From: an uncultured Trueperaceae bacterium
Lineage (GTDB): Bacteria; Deinococcota; Deinococci; Deinococcales; Trueperaceae
NCBI GenBank assembly: GCA_937873495.1
Contig: CALMXZ010000016.1
Coordinates: forward strand, 112,280 to 176,279
Length of the DNA stretch: 64,000 bases
Reading direction: 5' to 3'
The notes under the pieces: generated by a model
The model's input: only the letters and a program-made list of their open reading frames with translations
The model's database searches: none
Told to the model about the DNA's origin: nothing
Part shown: one piece after another, positions 17,325 to 25,057 of the stretch
Position numbering within the stretch: the first letter of the stretch is position 1
Layout of the letters: each line of letters starts with the position of its first letter
Made by a program: the position numbers and the translations under genes

Positions 17325-18812
17325 TCAGTTGGCGGGGCGAGCGTCGAACATCAGGAGGCTGCCGTCCGGACGCGGGCTCCAATCGAGCTTGTTGCTGACG
17401 CCGATGAAACCGACGGAGTTGTAGAGGTAGAGCTGCGGCAGCTCGTCGACGAGGATCTCGGTGGCGGCGTCGAGGAGCTCGGCCCGCTTGGCGGTGTCCA
17501 GCTCGCGGTTGGCGGCGCGCACGAGGTCGCTGAACTCCTCGTTGCACCAGTGACTCCGTTGCGAGTGGGCGCCCTCGGGGCACTGGAGGTCGCTCAGGGT
17601 AGAGCCGTAATCCATGGCGGAGTTGCTCGACCCGACGCCGGCCATGTTCGTGAACTCGCCCGGCGTCCAGTACTTGCTCGTCCAGACGCTGCTCTCGAAC
17701 AGCTGGATGTCCGGCACGATCCCGACCGCCTCGAGCATGGCCGCGGTCAACTCGGCGCGGTCGCTGACGCTGCTGGCGCCCATGATCGCGATAGTCAGCT
17801 CGCCCGGGCCGTACCCGGCTTCGGCGAGGAGTTCCCTGGCGCGATCGGGGTCGTAGTTGTAGGTGCCGTAGTACTTGGTGGGCATGAAGTTGTCGCCCGG
17901 GCCGGTGCGTACGCGCGTGGGCGTGCCGTAGCCGTTCTCGAGGACATCGATGAACACCTGGTTGTCGATGGCGAGGTCGAGCGCCTCGCGGACGCGCTTG
18001 TCGGCCGTGGCCTGCCCCTCGGACACGTTCAGCGTCCAGTGGACAACGCGGTTCGTCGCCTGGGTCGTGACGTGCGCCACCCCGCTCGACTCGACCCGCT
18101 CGAGGTCGTTGGGGCCGATGTCGGATACGGCGACGCCACCGGTGATGAGTTCGCTCACGCTGGTCGTCGACTCGGTGATCACCCTGAACACGAGTTCACT
18201 GAAGGCCGCCTTGCCGGCCCAGTAGTCCTCGTTGACCGTCAGGACGAGCCGGTCATCAGGGCGATACTCGGCGAACTTGTAAGGGCCCGTGCCAATGGGC
18301 GCCTGCGTGAACTTGTCGACCCCGACGGCCTCGAAGTAGTGCGCGGGCAGCATCGCGGTCGCCGGCATGGTCAGGTTGACCGGGAGGAGCGGATCCGGGT
18401 TCGCCATGTGGAGGACGACCTCGTACGGGTTGACGATCTCCACCGACTCCAGCTCCGTCATGAGCACGTGCCGGATGAGGTCTTTGTTGGTGGCTAGGCG
18501 CTCGAGCGTGAACTTGACGTCTTCGGCGTCGAACGTCTCACCGTCATGCCACTTGACGCCCTGGCGAAGCGTGAGGTGCCAGTCCTTCTCGTTGACGACG
18601 TCCCATGAGAGTGCCAGGGATGGAACGATCTGGCCCTCGCGATCCAAGGCGAGCAGTCCGTCGAAGATGTTCGGGTACACGTCGTTGGCCACGGTCCTGG
18701 TGGTCTGCGTGGGATCGAAGCCCGGCATCCCCTCGCTGATGGCGATCGTCAGCGTCTGAGCGTTCGCACTCCAAACGAGCGCAGCGATTATCAGTATCAA
18801 CAGCTTTCTCAT
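17325..18812 (-). CDS. Peptide ABC transporter substrate-binding protein (family 5, DppA/OppA-like)
   Basis: This 495-residue exported protein has a short signal peptide (MRKLLILIIAALVWSANAQ, cleavage near residue 18) and the family 5 fold: DPTQTTRTVANDVYPNIFDGLL, LRQGVKWHDGETFDAEDVKFTLERL, APIGTGPYKFAEYRPDDRLVL, and a C-terminal segment with LPQLYLYNSVGFIGV. There is no lipobox cysteine, so it is probably periplasmic and soluble. It would deliver a short peptide or other large ligand to DppB/DppC. The pairing with a gamma-glutamyltransferase suggests gamma-glutamyl peptides, but family 5 proteins also bind opines, nickel and sugars. Confidence 0.9.
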   Translation of the reverse strand: MRKLLILIIAALVWSANAQTLTIAISEGMPGFDPTQTTRTVANDVYPNIFDGLLALDREGQIVPSLALSWDVVNEKDWHLTLRQGVKWHDGETFDAEDVKFTLERLATNKDLIRHVLMTELESVEIVNPYEVVLHMANPDPLLPVNLTMPATAMLPAHYFEAVGVDKFTQAPIGTGPYKFAEYRPDDRLVLTVNEDYWAGKAAFSELVFRVITESTTSVSELITGGVAVSDIGPNDLERVESSGVAHVTTQATNRVVHWTLNVSEGQATADKRVREALDLAIDNQVFIDVLENGYGTPTRVRTGPGDNFMPTKYYGTYNYDPDRARELLAEAGYGPGELTIAIMGASSVSDRAELTAAMLEAVGIVPDIQLFESSVWTSKYWTPGEFTNMAGVGSSNSAMDYGSTLSDLQCPEGAHSQRSHWCNEEFSDLVRAANRELDTAKRAELLDAATEILVDELPQLYLYNSVGFIGVSNKLDWSPRPDGSLLMFDARPAN

Positions 18813-18869
18813 CTATTGCACCGCCTTCTTGACCTGGGTTCTGGTTTGCCGTCCGCGGGGAAGGTATGG

Positions 18870-20072
18870 CTACTTCACGATCGCCTCCAAGGCCGCCGCG
18901 AGACGGTCCACCGCCTCCCCGACCCGCGCTTCGGGCAACGCCGCGAACGAGAGCCTGAGGTGGTGTTCGCCGCTCGGGCCGAACGCGCCGCCCGGGGTGA
19001 GCACGATCCCTGCCCTGCCGGCGATCATGCCGGCGAGCGTCGAGGAGTCGAGAGCGGAGTCGACGCGCAGGAAGTAGAAGCACGCCCCCTCGGGGAGGCT
19101 GTGTCGCACCCAGGGGACCCTCGCCAAGGCCTCGTTCAACAGCAGCCGCCGTCGGTCGTACATCGCCACCATCGAGCGGACGTGATCGGAGGCCTCAGAG
19201 TAGGCCACGCTCGCGCCCTTCTGGGCGAAGGCGCATGGCGACGAGATCAGGTGTTGGTGGATGATCAGCATCCGGTCGATCAACCAACTCGGTCCGGCAG
19301 CGTACCCGACGCGCCAGCCCGTCATGGCGTAAGCCTTCGAGTAGCCGTTGATGAGCAGTACGCGCTCGCGCGCGCCGGGCAGCGCCGCGAGGCTGATGTG
19401 TTGCCTACCGTCGTAGACGAACTCTTCGTAGATCTCGTCGACGATGGCGAGGATGTCGTGCTTCTCGAGCAGGTCGGCTACCGCCGCGAGCTCCTCGCGC
19501 GTGAACACCGTCCCTGTCGGGTTGTTCGGGTTGTTGAAGACGAAGGCTCGCGTCCGTGGGGTGATCGCGCGCTTCAACTCGTCGATATCGAGCCGGTTCT
19601 CCCTCAGCGCCACCATGCGCGGCACGCCGCCCGCCAGGCTGATCATGCCGCTGTAGGCGACCCAGCTCGGGTCGAGGACGAGCACCTCGTCGCCTGGTTC
19701 GACCACGGCCTGCAGGCCGACGTAGAGCGCTTCGTGCGTCCCGGCCGTGACCAGCAGCTCGGTCCCCGGCTCGTAGCGGACGCCGTTGCGCGTGCAGAGC
19801 TTCTGGGCCACCGCCTCGCGCAGCTCCGGCAGGCCACGCGACGGTGTGTAGGTCATGTAAGTGTGCGGTACCTGGATGGCGGCGATCACAGCCGCCTTGA
19901 CGACGGCCGGCGTGTCCAGGTCCGGCCGCGCCGTGGCCAGGCTCAGGACCTCGCGTGCGCCCGACTCGAAGCTCGCGGGACCTTCCGCGGCCGTGTTGGT
20001 CGCCTTCGGTCTGACGCTCCTCAAGCGTGTGGGCAGGGGCAGAGGGTTCAGGGCGCCCTCCCCGACCAGCAT
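18870..20072 (-). CDS. Pyridoxal-phosphate aminotransferase, class I/II
   Basis: The protein has 400 residues from ATG 20072; a longer frame to 20120 would run through the promoter and operator. It shows the fold type I landmarks TYTPSRGLPELREAVA, TAGTHEALYVGLQAVVEPGD, NNPNNPTGTVFTREEL, VDEIYEEFVYDG and NGYSKAYAMTGWRVGYAAGP with Lys246 as the PLP-binding lysine, and the C-terminal arginine region RLSFAALPEARV. It is the first gene of the peptide operon, 57 nt ahead of the binding protein. It would transaminate an amino acid released by the downstream peptidase-like enzymes. Specificity (aspartate, alanine, aromatic) cannot be told. Confidence 0.92.
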   Translation of the reverse strand: MLVGEGALNPLPLPTRLRSVRPKATNTAAEGPASFESGAREVLSLATARPDLDTPAVVKAAVIAAIQVPHTYMTYTPSRGLPELREAVAQKLCTRNGVRYEPGTELLVTAGTHEALYVGLQAVVEPGDEVLVLDPSWVAYSGMISLAGGVPRMVALRENRLDIDELKRAITPRTRAFVFNNPNNPTGTVFTREELAAVADLLEKHDILAIVDEIYEEFVYDGRQHISLAALPGARERVLLINGYSKAYAMTGWRVGYAAGPSWLIDRMLIIHQHLISSPCAFAQKGASVAYSEASDHVRSMVAMYDRRRLLLNEALARVPWVRHSLPEGACFYFLRVDSALDSSTLAGMIAGRAGIVLTPGGAFGPSGEHHLRLSFAALPEARVGEAVDRLAAALEAIVK

Positions 20073-20160
20073 CTCGTTTGCATGGGCTAGGATGGTATAC
20101 CAAACCAACGAGAAGCACAAGGTCCCTGATCGATAGTGGCGGAAAGACCGGAAAGTATCG
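20073..20160 (-). promoter_or_regulatory. Promoter with TGGTATACCA operator of the peptide operon
   Basis: A perfect 10-bp palindrome TGGTATACCA spans 20093-20102. On the minus strand its TATACC (20098-20093) also serves as a -10 box, with TTGTGC 15 bp upstream as a poor -35. Palindromes of the GGTnnACC type are typical GntR/FCD binding sites, and an FCD regulator is encoded at the end of the same operon. Binding would occlude RNA polymerase. The leader would be about 15 nt and has no clear Shine-Dalgarno sequence. Confidence 0.55.
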
Positions 20161-20286
20161 TCGCGGGACCAGTGGCTTGGTATTCACCTCACACGGCGGC
20201 CGTTGCGTCATCCCTCGACCGCGGAAGCCGCGCGCCCCGCATGCCCGCTCGGAGGCCGGTCCCCTCCCCACGCTCGACCGCGCAAC

Positions 20287-20322
20287 ACCGAGCGTGAGCG
20301 TACCGCTCGGTATCGTTCTTCC
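20287..20322 (+). promoter_or_regulatory. Leaderless promoter with inverted repeat ahead of the LLM oxidoreductase
   Basis: ACCGAGCG (20287-20294) and CGCTCGGT (20304-20311) form a perfect 8-bp inverted repeat with a nine-base centre. A TANNNT hexamer, TATCGT (20311-20316), ends 6 nt before GTG 20323, the spacing expected for a leaderless mRNA. The repeat therefore fills the -35/-10 interval and looks like an operator for a TetR- or MarR-like repressor, though no such gene is adjacent. No Shine-Dalgarno sequence is present. Confidence 0.5.
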
Positions 20323-21327
20323 GTGACGACACCCGTCTCCGTCCTAGACCTCGTACCGGTTCCCCCCGGAGCGACCGCCGGCGAGGCCATCGGCCGCAGC
20401 ATCGAACTGGCGCGGCTGGCCGATGAGCTCGGCTACCGCCGGTACTGGGTCGCCGAGCACCACAACACGCCGTCGTTCGCCTCTATGGCCACGGCCGTGC
20501 TCGTCGGCGTCCTGGCGCGCGCGACCAGCCGCATCCGGGTCGGTTCGGGCGGCATCATGCTGCCGAACCACTCCCCGCTCAAGGTCGCCGAGGAGTTCCT
20601 CACCCTCGAAGCCATGCACCCGGGCCGCATAGACCTTGGCCTCGGTCGGGCTCCCGGCACGGACCAGGTGACCGCACTCGCCCTGCGCCGCAGCACCGAC
20701 CTGCTCGCCGCCGACGACTTCCCGCAGCAGGTCGAGATGCTGCGGGCGTACGCCGGCGAGTCGAGCTTCCTCGACGGCCATCCGCTCGGCAAGGTCAGCA
20801 CCGCCCTGCCGGGCACCAAGCTGCCGCCCTTGTGGATCCTCGGCTCGAGCACCTACGGAGCGCAGTTCGCGGCACGAACCGGCCGGGGTTACTCGTTCGC
20901 GTTCCACTTCAGCCCAGACGCCGCCGTCCCGGCGCTGCGCGCCTACCGCGATGGCTTCATGCCGTCGGACGAGCTGGCTGAGCCGTACGCCATCCTCGGC
21001 GTCTCGGTCGTATGCGCCGAGACCGAGGAGCGCGCCGGGGTGCTCGCCCGCGCCCACGACCTGCTGTGGTTGCGCATCCGCAGGAACGAACGCCTACCCT
21101 TGCCGACCCCCGACGAGGCCGCGGCCTACCGGTTCACGCCCGAGGAGGAGGCGCAGGCGCGAGCGTCCCGGCGGATGCTCGTGTGGGGAACGCCGGACAG
21201 GGTGCGGCAGCGGCTACTCGCGCTGAAGGACGAGCTCGCGGTGGACGAGTTCATCGTGACCAGCCACATAGCGACGCACGAGGAGCGGCTCTCGTCTTAC
21301 CGGCTGCTGGCGGAGGCGCTGGCCTAA
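20323..21327 (+). CDS. LLM-class flavin-dependent oxidoreductase (luciferase-like, MsnO8/YhbW type)
   Basis: GTG 20323 gives 334 residues, normal for this family; open frame upstream to 20203 lacks a start signal. The bacterial-luciferase TIM barrel is shown by SVLDLVPVPPGATAGEAIG, ELGYRRYWVAEHHNTP, RIRVGSGGIMLPNHSPLKVAEEF, LEAMHPGRIDLGLGRAPGTD, PPLWILGSSTYGAQFAA and the C-terminal WGTPDRVRQRLLALKD. Such proteins use reduced FMN to oxygenate small molecules. It is a single-gene unit with its own promoter, between two operons reading the other way and a DUF4143 ATPase. The substrate cannot be predicted. Confidence 0.88.
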   Translation: MTTPVSVLDLVPVPPGATAGEAIGRSIELARLADELGYRRYWVAEHHNTPSFASMATAVLVGVLARATSRIRVGSGGIMLPNHSPLKVAEEFLTLEAMHPGRIDLGLGRAPGTDQVTALALRRSTDLLAADDFPQQVEMLRAYAGESSFLDGHPLGKVSTALPGTKLPPLWILGSSTYGAQFAARTGRGYSFAFHFSPDAAVPALRAYRDGFMPSDELAEPYAILGVSVVCAETEERAGVLARAHDLLWLRIRRNERLPLPTPDEAAAYRFTPEEEAQARASRRMLVWGTPDRVRQRLLALKDELAVDEFIVTSHIATHEERLSSYRLLAEALA

Positions 21328-21378
21328 GGGGCGATCCGACCGGCGGGTTCGCGCGTCCTGGGCTTCGTTCGCGGGCTG

Positions 21379-21417
21379 ATTGCACCGATTGTCAATCTGA
21401 CTTACAATCGGTGCAAT
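21379..21417 (+). promoter_or_regulatory. Perfect 14-bp inverted repeat overlapping promoter and start codon of the DUF4143 ATPase
   Basis: ATTGCACCGATTGT (21379-21392) and ACAATCGGTGCAAT (21404-21417) are perfect inverted arms around an 11-base centre. A -10 hexamer TACAAT (21403-21408) lies 17 bp after TTGCAC (21380-21385) and ends 7 nt before ATG 21416, so the transcript is predicted to be leaderless and to begin at the start codon. The repeat covers -35, -10 and the start codon, as expected for an operator, perhaps autoregulatory; in RNA only one arm would remain. Confidence 0.65.
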
Positions 21418-22591
21418 GCCCGCGCTGGTGATCCCAAGGACCCTCCAGGGGCCGCTGCTCGCCTCTGCCTCGCTGTATCCGGTCGTTACGGTGACTGGGC
21501 CGCGCCAGTCCGGCAAGACCACCCTCTGCAAGGCGACGTTCCCCGACCATGCCTACGTTTCGCTCGAGCCGCTCGACAACCGCGAGTTCGCAACCAGCGA
21601 CCCGCGCGGCTTCCTGGCGCAGTACCCGCGCGGCGTGATCCTGGACGAAGCCCAGCGCGCGCCTGGCCTGTTCACCTACCTTCAAGAGTCGGTAGATGCC
21701 GATCCGCGCCCCGGGCGCTTCATCGTCTCCGGTTCCGAGAACTTGGCTTTGACGAGCAACGTCAGCCAGTCGCTGGCGGGCCGTACCGCGATGCTCGTCC
21801 TCCTCCCCTTCTCGCTCGAGGAGCGCATGCGGTTCAGTGGTGCCGACGTCGGGTTGGACGCCGTCTTGTTCCAGGGTGGTTACCCGCGACCGCTCGTCGA
21901 GGGGATCCCGGTCGACCGGTGGCTGCAGGACTACTTCACCACCTACGTGCAGCGCGACGTGCGCCAGCTCACACAGATCAACGATCTGAGCACGTTCACG
22001 CGCTTCGTCGGCCTGTGCGCCGGGAGGACCGGCCAGGAGGTCAACCTGAGCCAACTGGGGTCGGACGCCGGGGTCTCCCACAACACCGCGCGGGCTTGGC
22101 TCGGCGTCCTGGAAGCCGCGCACCTCGTCTTCCAACTCCCGGCTTGGCATACCAACGCTACGAAACGGATCGTGAAGCGGCCGAAGCTGCATCTCGTGGA
22201 TGCGGGCCTGGCCTGCTCGCTCCTTGGCATCCGCAAACCCGAGCACCTCCGCGACCACCCGTTGCGCGGTGCGCTCTTCGAGACGTTCGTGGCAAGCGAA
22301 CTCCTGAAGTGGTACCTGCACCGGGGGCTCTCGGCCGACCTACACCACTACCGTGAGGTCAGGGGCGCAGAGATCGACCTCGTCAGGCCCGGAGTGCCCC
22401 GCGGCATCGCGCTCGAAGCCAAGGCCGGCCAGACCTTTCAACCTGAGTTCGTCAAGCACCTGACCGCCCTGGACCGGGAAGCGTGGGCCGCTTACCTGGT
22501 GTACGGCGGCGCGACCAGGCATACCAGGGACGGCGTGCGGATCGTGCCGTGGCTCGGCCTTGCCACCGCCGACTGGGGTTCGGAGGCATGA
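21416..22591 (+). CDS. AAA ATPase with DUF4143 domain
   Basis: This 391-residue protein has an N-terminal AAA domain (Walker A GPRQSGKTTLCKA near residue 28, Walker B GVILDEAQRAPGLF, sensor region IVSGSENLAL) and a C-terminal DUF4143 domain with a winged-helix-like segment (LSQLGSDAGVSHNTARAWLGVLE) and a nuclease-fold-like end (HHYREVRGAEIDLVRP, IALEAKAG). The ExD...ExK arrangement resembles the PD-(D/E)XK core. The family is widespread, often horizontally transferred and of unknown role. It is a single gene with a leaderless promoter embedded in an inverted repeat. Nothing nearby identifies a partner. Confidence 0.9.
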   Translation: MPALVIPRTLQGPLLASASLYPVVTVTGPRQSGKTTLCKATFPDHAYVSLEPLDNREFATSDPRGFLAQYPRGVILDEAQRAPGLFTYLQESVDADPRPGRFIVSGSENLALTSNVSQSLAGRTAMLVLLPFSLEERMRFSGADVGLDAVLFQGGYPRPLVEGIPVDRWLQDYFTTYVQRDVRQLTQINDLSTFTRFVGLCAGRTGQEVNLSQLGSDAGVSHNTARAWLGVLEAAHLVFQLPAWHTNATKRIVKRPKLHLVDAGLACSLLGIRKPEHLRDHPLRGALFETFVASELLKWYLHRGLSADLHHYREVRGAEIDLVRPGVPRGIALEAKAGQTFQPEFVKHLTALDREAWAAYLVYGGATRHTRDGVRIVPWLGLATADWGSEA

Positions 22592-22613
22592 CGCCCTCGC
22601 CCCGCCGCCAAGT

Positions 22614-23993
22614 TCACACCCTGCGATCAGCCAGCTCGCCCTCGGCGTTCGCCACATCGCGCACCAACCGCGGCCACGCCAAGGCGGCCCCCACGGCCCG
22701 CACCACCATCAGGATGCAGAGCGACAGCCACAGCCCATGGTTGCCGAGCACCGGGCCGAACACGAGGAGCCCGGCGACGTAGAACAGCGCCCCGACGAGC
22801 ATGGCGTTGCGCAGCACCCACGTCCGCAGCGAGCCGAAGTAGATGCCGTCTGCCAGGAAGGCCCACACGCTGACCAGCGGCAGCAGCGCCAGCCAGGGCC
22901 AGTAGCGCCGCGTCTCCGCGACCAGCTCGGGGTTGACCGTCATGAGCGGCAGGTACACGCCGGCCGTTGACGCGACCAGCAGGGCGATGAACCCGCCCCA
23001 CACGAGGGCGAGCATGGCACTGCGACCGACCACGTGGCGCAGCGCGGCGACGTTGGCCGCGCCGACGGCCCGGCCGACGAAGACCTCGGCGGCGATGGCG
23101 ACCCCGTCGAGCAGGTTGGCGACCAGCAGGAACGTTTGCAGCAGCACCTGATCGGCGGCCAGCGTGAGCGTGCCGAAGCGGGCGCCTCGTTCCGTGATCA
23201 GGGCGAAGCAGACGGTAAGCAGGAGGGTGCGCACCACGATGTCGGCGTTGGCCGCGAAGAGCCGTCGCCACGCGCCGCGCTCGAGGATCAGAGCCGCCGG
23301 CTGGCGCCACAGCGGCAGCGGCAAGCGCCTGAGCGCCAACCAGACGACGAGAACGGTCGTGGCCAGCTCCGCCAGCACCGTTCCGGCGGCGGCCCCGGCC
23401 ACGCCCCAGCCGAGGCCGAGCACGAGGAGCAGTGTGAGGGCGGCGTTGAGGCCGTTGAGGAAGAGTTGCACGACCATGACGGTCCGCCCGGCGCCGAGCC
23501 CCATGAACCAGGCCGACAGCGTCGTGATGGTGAGAGTGAACGGCGCGCCCCACACGCGCACCTGGAAGTAGGACCGGCTGAACGCCGCCACCTCGGGCTC
23601 CGGCGCGATGACAGCCAGGCCGAGCGAGAGGATCGCGCCTTGCAGCAGCCACAGCGCGACGCCGCCGATCACTGCGGCGAGCATGGGTCGCAGCCCCTGC
23701 AGCACCAGTCCCCGCTGGTCGTCGCGGCCCATGGCCTGCGCCACCAGGCCGGTGGTCGTGAAGCGCAGGAAGCTGAAACACCACATGACGGTCGTGAGGA
23801 CCGTGCCGGCCACGCCGACGCCGGCGATCACGGCCGGGTCGCCGAGCCGCCCGAGCACCGCGACGTCCACGAGGCCCATGAGCGGCACGGCTATTCCTGC
23901 CAAAGCGACCGGCACGCCGAAGCGCACTAGGCGCCCAACGCTAGGGAACAGTGGGTCGGGGTCGCGCCCCGCGGTCTTCGTACGTTGGGGCAC
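22614..23993 (-). CDS. MATE-family efflux transporter (DinF-like)
   Basis: This is a 459-residue inner-membrane protein with about 12 transmembrane helices. The N-terminal half has the MATE opening RFGVPVALAGIAVPLMGLVDVAVLGRLGDPAVIAGVGVAGTV-like stretch and FLRFTTTGLVAQAMGRDD; the second half repeats the pattern (AADQVLLQTFLLVANLLDGVAIAAEVFVGRAVG). Members export drugs or metabolites against a sodium or proton gradient. I prefer GTG 23993: TAGGAT on the minus strand (24004-23999) ends 5 nt upstream, suggesting a leaderless transcript; GTG 24011 is the alternative. It converges on the DUF4143 ATPase, 22 nt apart. Confidence 0.9.
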   Translation of the reverse strand: MPQRTKTAGRDPDPLFPSVGRLVRFGVPVALAGIAVPLMGLVDVAVLGRLGDPAVIAGVGVAGTVLTTVMWCFSFLRFTTTGLVAQAMGRDDQRGLVLQGLRPMLAAVIGGVALWLLQGAILSLGLAVIAPEPEVAAFSRSYFQVRVWGAPFTLTITTLSAWFMGLGAGRTVMVVQLFLNGLNAALTLLLVLGLGWGVAGAAAGTVLAELATTVLVVWLALRRLPLPLWRQPAALILERGAWRRLFAANADIVVRTLLLTVCFALITERGARFGTLTLAADQVLLQTFLLVANLLDGVAIAAEVFVGRAVGAANVAALRHVVGRSAMLALVWGGFIALLVASTAGVYLPLMTVNPELVAETRRYWPWLALLPLVSVWAFLADGIYFGSLRTWVLRNAMLVGALFYVAGLLVFGPVLGNHGLWLSLCILMVVRAVGAALAWPRLVRDVANAEGELADRRV

Positions 23994-24123
23994 GCAGCAT
24001 CCTATCGCCACACACCCGGCGCCCCGCCTGGGCGTCGTGAACGCTGGGTGAACCTAACTCACCCAAGGCTTGCCGACCTCATGGTCGCGGCGGCAAACAT
24101 CGGGGCAAGGAGTGTGACTTTCT

Positions 24124-24942
24124 ATGACCACCGCCCTTGGCACGGCCACCAGCATCGCCACCGATACCCGCGCGAACATCGCCATGAGCACGAACGCGAC
24201 CACGGAGTCCGCCGGGGGCCGTGTCGCCCCCACCCGCCGCTCGACCCTTCGCCAGGCCGCCATGCTCGGCCTCGCCCTACTGGCCTTCTCGTGGCTGAGC
24301 GCCTCGGCGCGAGCCCAGACGGCTCTGACCGGCATCGTGGTCACCGGCAGCGGCACCGTCTACGGTGAACCGGACGTTGCCACCGTCGAGCTCGGCTTCG
24401 TGGCGGTGGCGGCCGACGTGCGCCAGGCGCTGACCGAGGCGGACGCCGTGTTGGGCGCCATCCAGCAAGCCGTCGTCGCCTCCGGCGTGCAGGCCGGCGA
24501 CGTGCGCACCACCGGCTTCTACGTCTGGCGCGAGCAGATGTACGACCGCGACGGCAACCCGGGCGAGGTGCGGTTCCAGGTGCGCCACGCGTACCAGGTG
24601 ACCGTCCGCGACGTGGCCAAGCTCGGCGACGTCATCTCCGCGGCGGTCGACGCGGGCGCGAACGAGGTCGGTGGGATCCAGATGTCCGTGTCCGACCCGA
24701 CCGCCCTGGCCGGCGCCGCGCGCGAACTCGCCATGGCCGATGCCCGCGCCAAAGCCGCCGAGTTGGCCGCCTTGGGCGGGGTCGGTCTCGGCGCGCCCAT
24801 CGGGATCGGCGAGTTCGGCTCCGGCTCCCCGGTGTGGGGCGGCGGGCCGGTGGCCTATGACGCCATGAGCGCGATGGGCAGCGTCGAAGCCGGCCAGCTG
24901 GCCGTGACCGTGCAGGTGCAGGTCACGTTCGCGATCGACTGA
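24124..24942 (+). CDS. SIMPL (DUF541) domain exported protein
   Basis: The 272-residue protein has a Thr-rich basic N-terminus, a hydrophobic segment at about residues 45-62 (AAMLGLALLAFSWLSASARAQ) that looks like a late signal peptide, and then a full SIMPL domain: VVTGSGTVYGEPDVATVELGF, a helical ADVRQALTEADAVLGAIQQAV, GVQAGDVRTTGFYV, YQVTVRDVAKLGDVISAAVDAGANEVGGIQ and AMADARAKAAELAALGGV. SIMPL proteins are exported and loosely linked to oxidative or membrane stress. The signal may begin at an internal Met, since 40 residues before the hydrophobic core is long. AAGGAG lies 11 nt upstream of the ATG. Confidence 0.88.
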   Translation: MTTALGTATSIATDTRANIAMSTNATTESAGGRVAPTRRSTLRQAAMLGLALLAFSWLSASARAQTALTGIVVTGSGTVYGEPDVATVELGFVAVAADVRQALTEADAVLGAIQQAVVASGVQAGDVRTTGFYVWREQMYDRDGNPGEVRFQVRHAYQVTVRDVAKLGDVISAAVDAGANEVGGIQMSVSDPTALAGAARELAMADARAKAAELAALGGVGLGAPIGIGEFGSGSPVWGGGPVAYDAMSAMGSVEAGQLAVTVQVQVTFAID

Positions 24943-25057
24943 GGACCTGACTGCCGCTCTTCCGGCGCTCGGGCGCCGGCGTTGCCGAGGCAGCGTCGGC
25001 GCCCGCTTGCTCTCACGAGCGCGTTGCTCTGCGCCGGCGCCAAAGCGCTTCGAGGCG

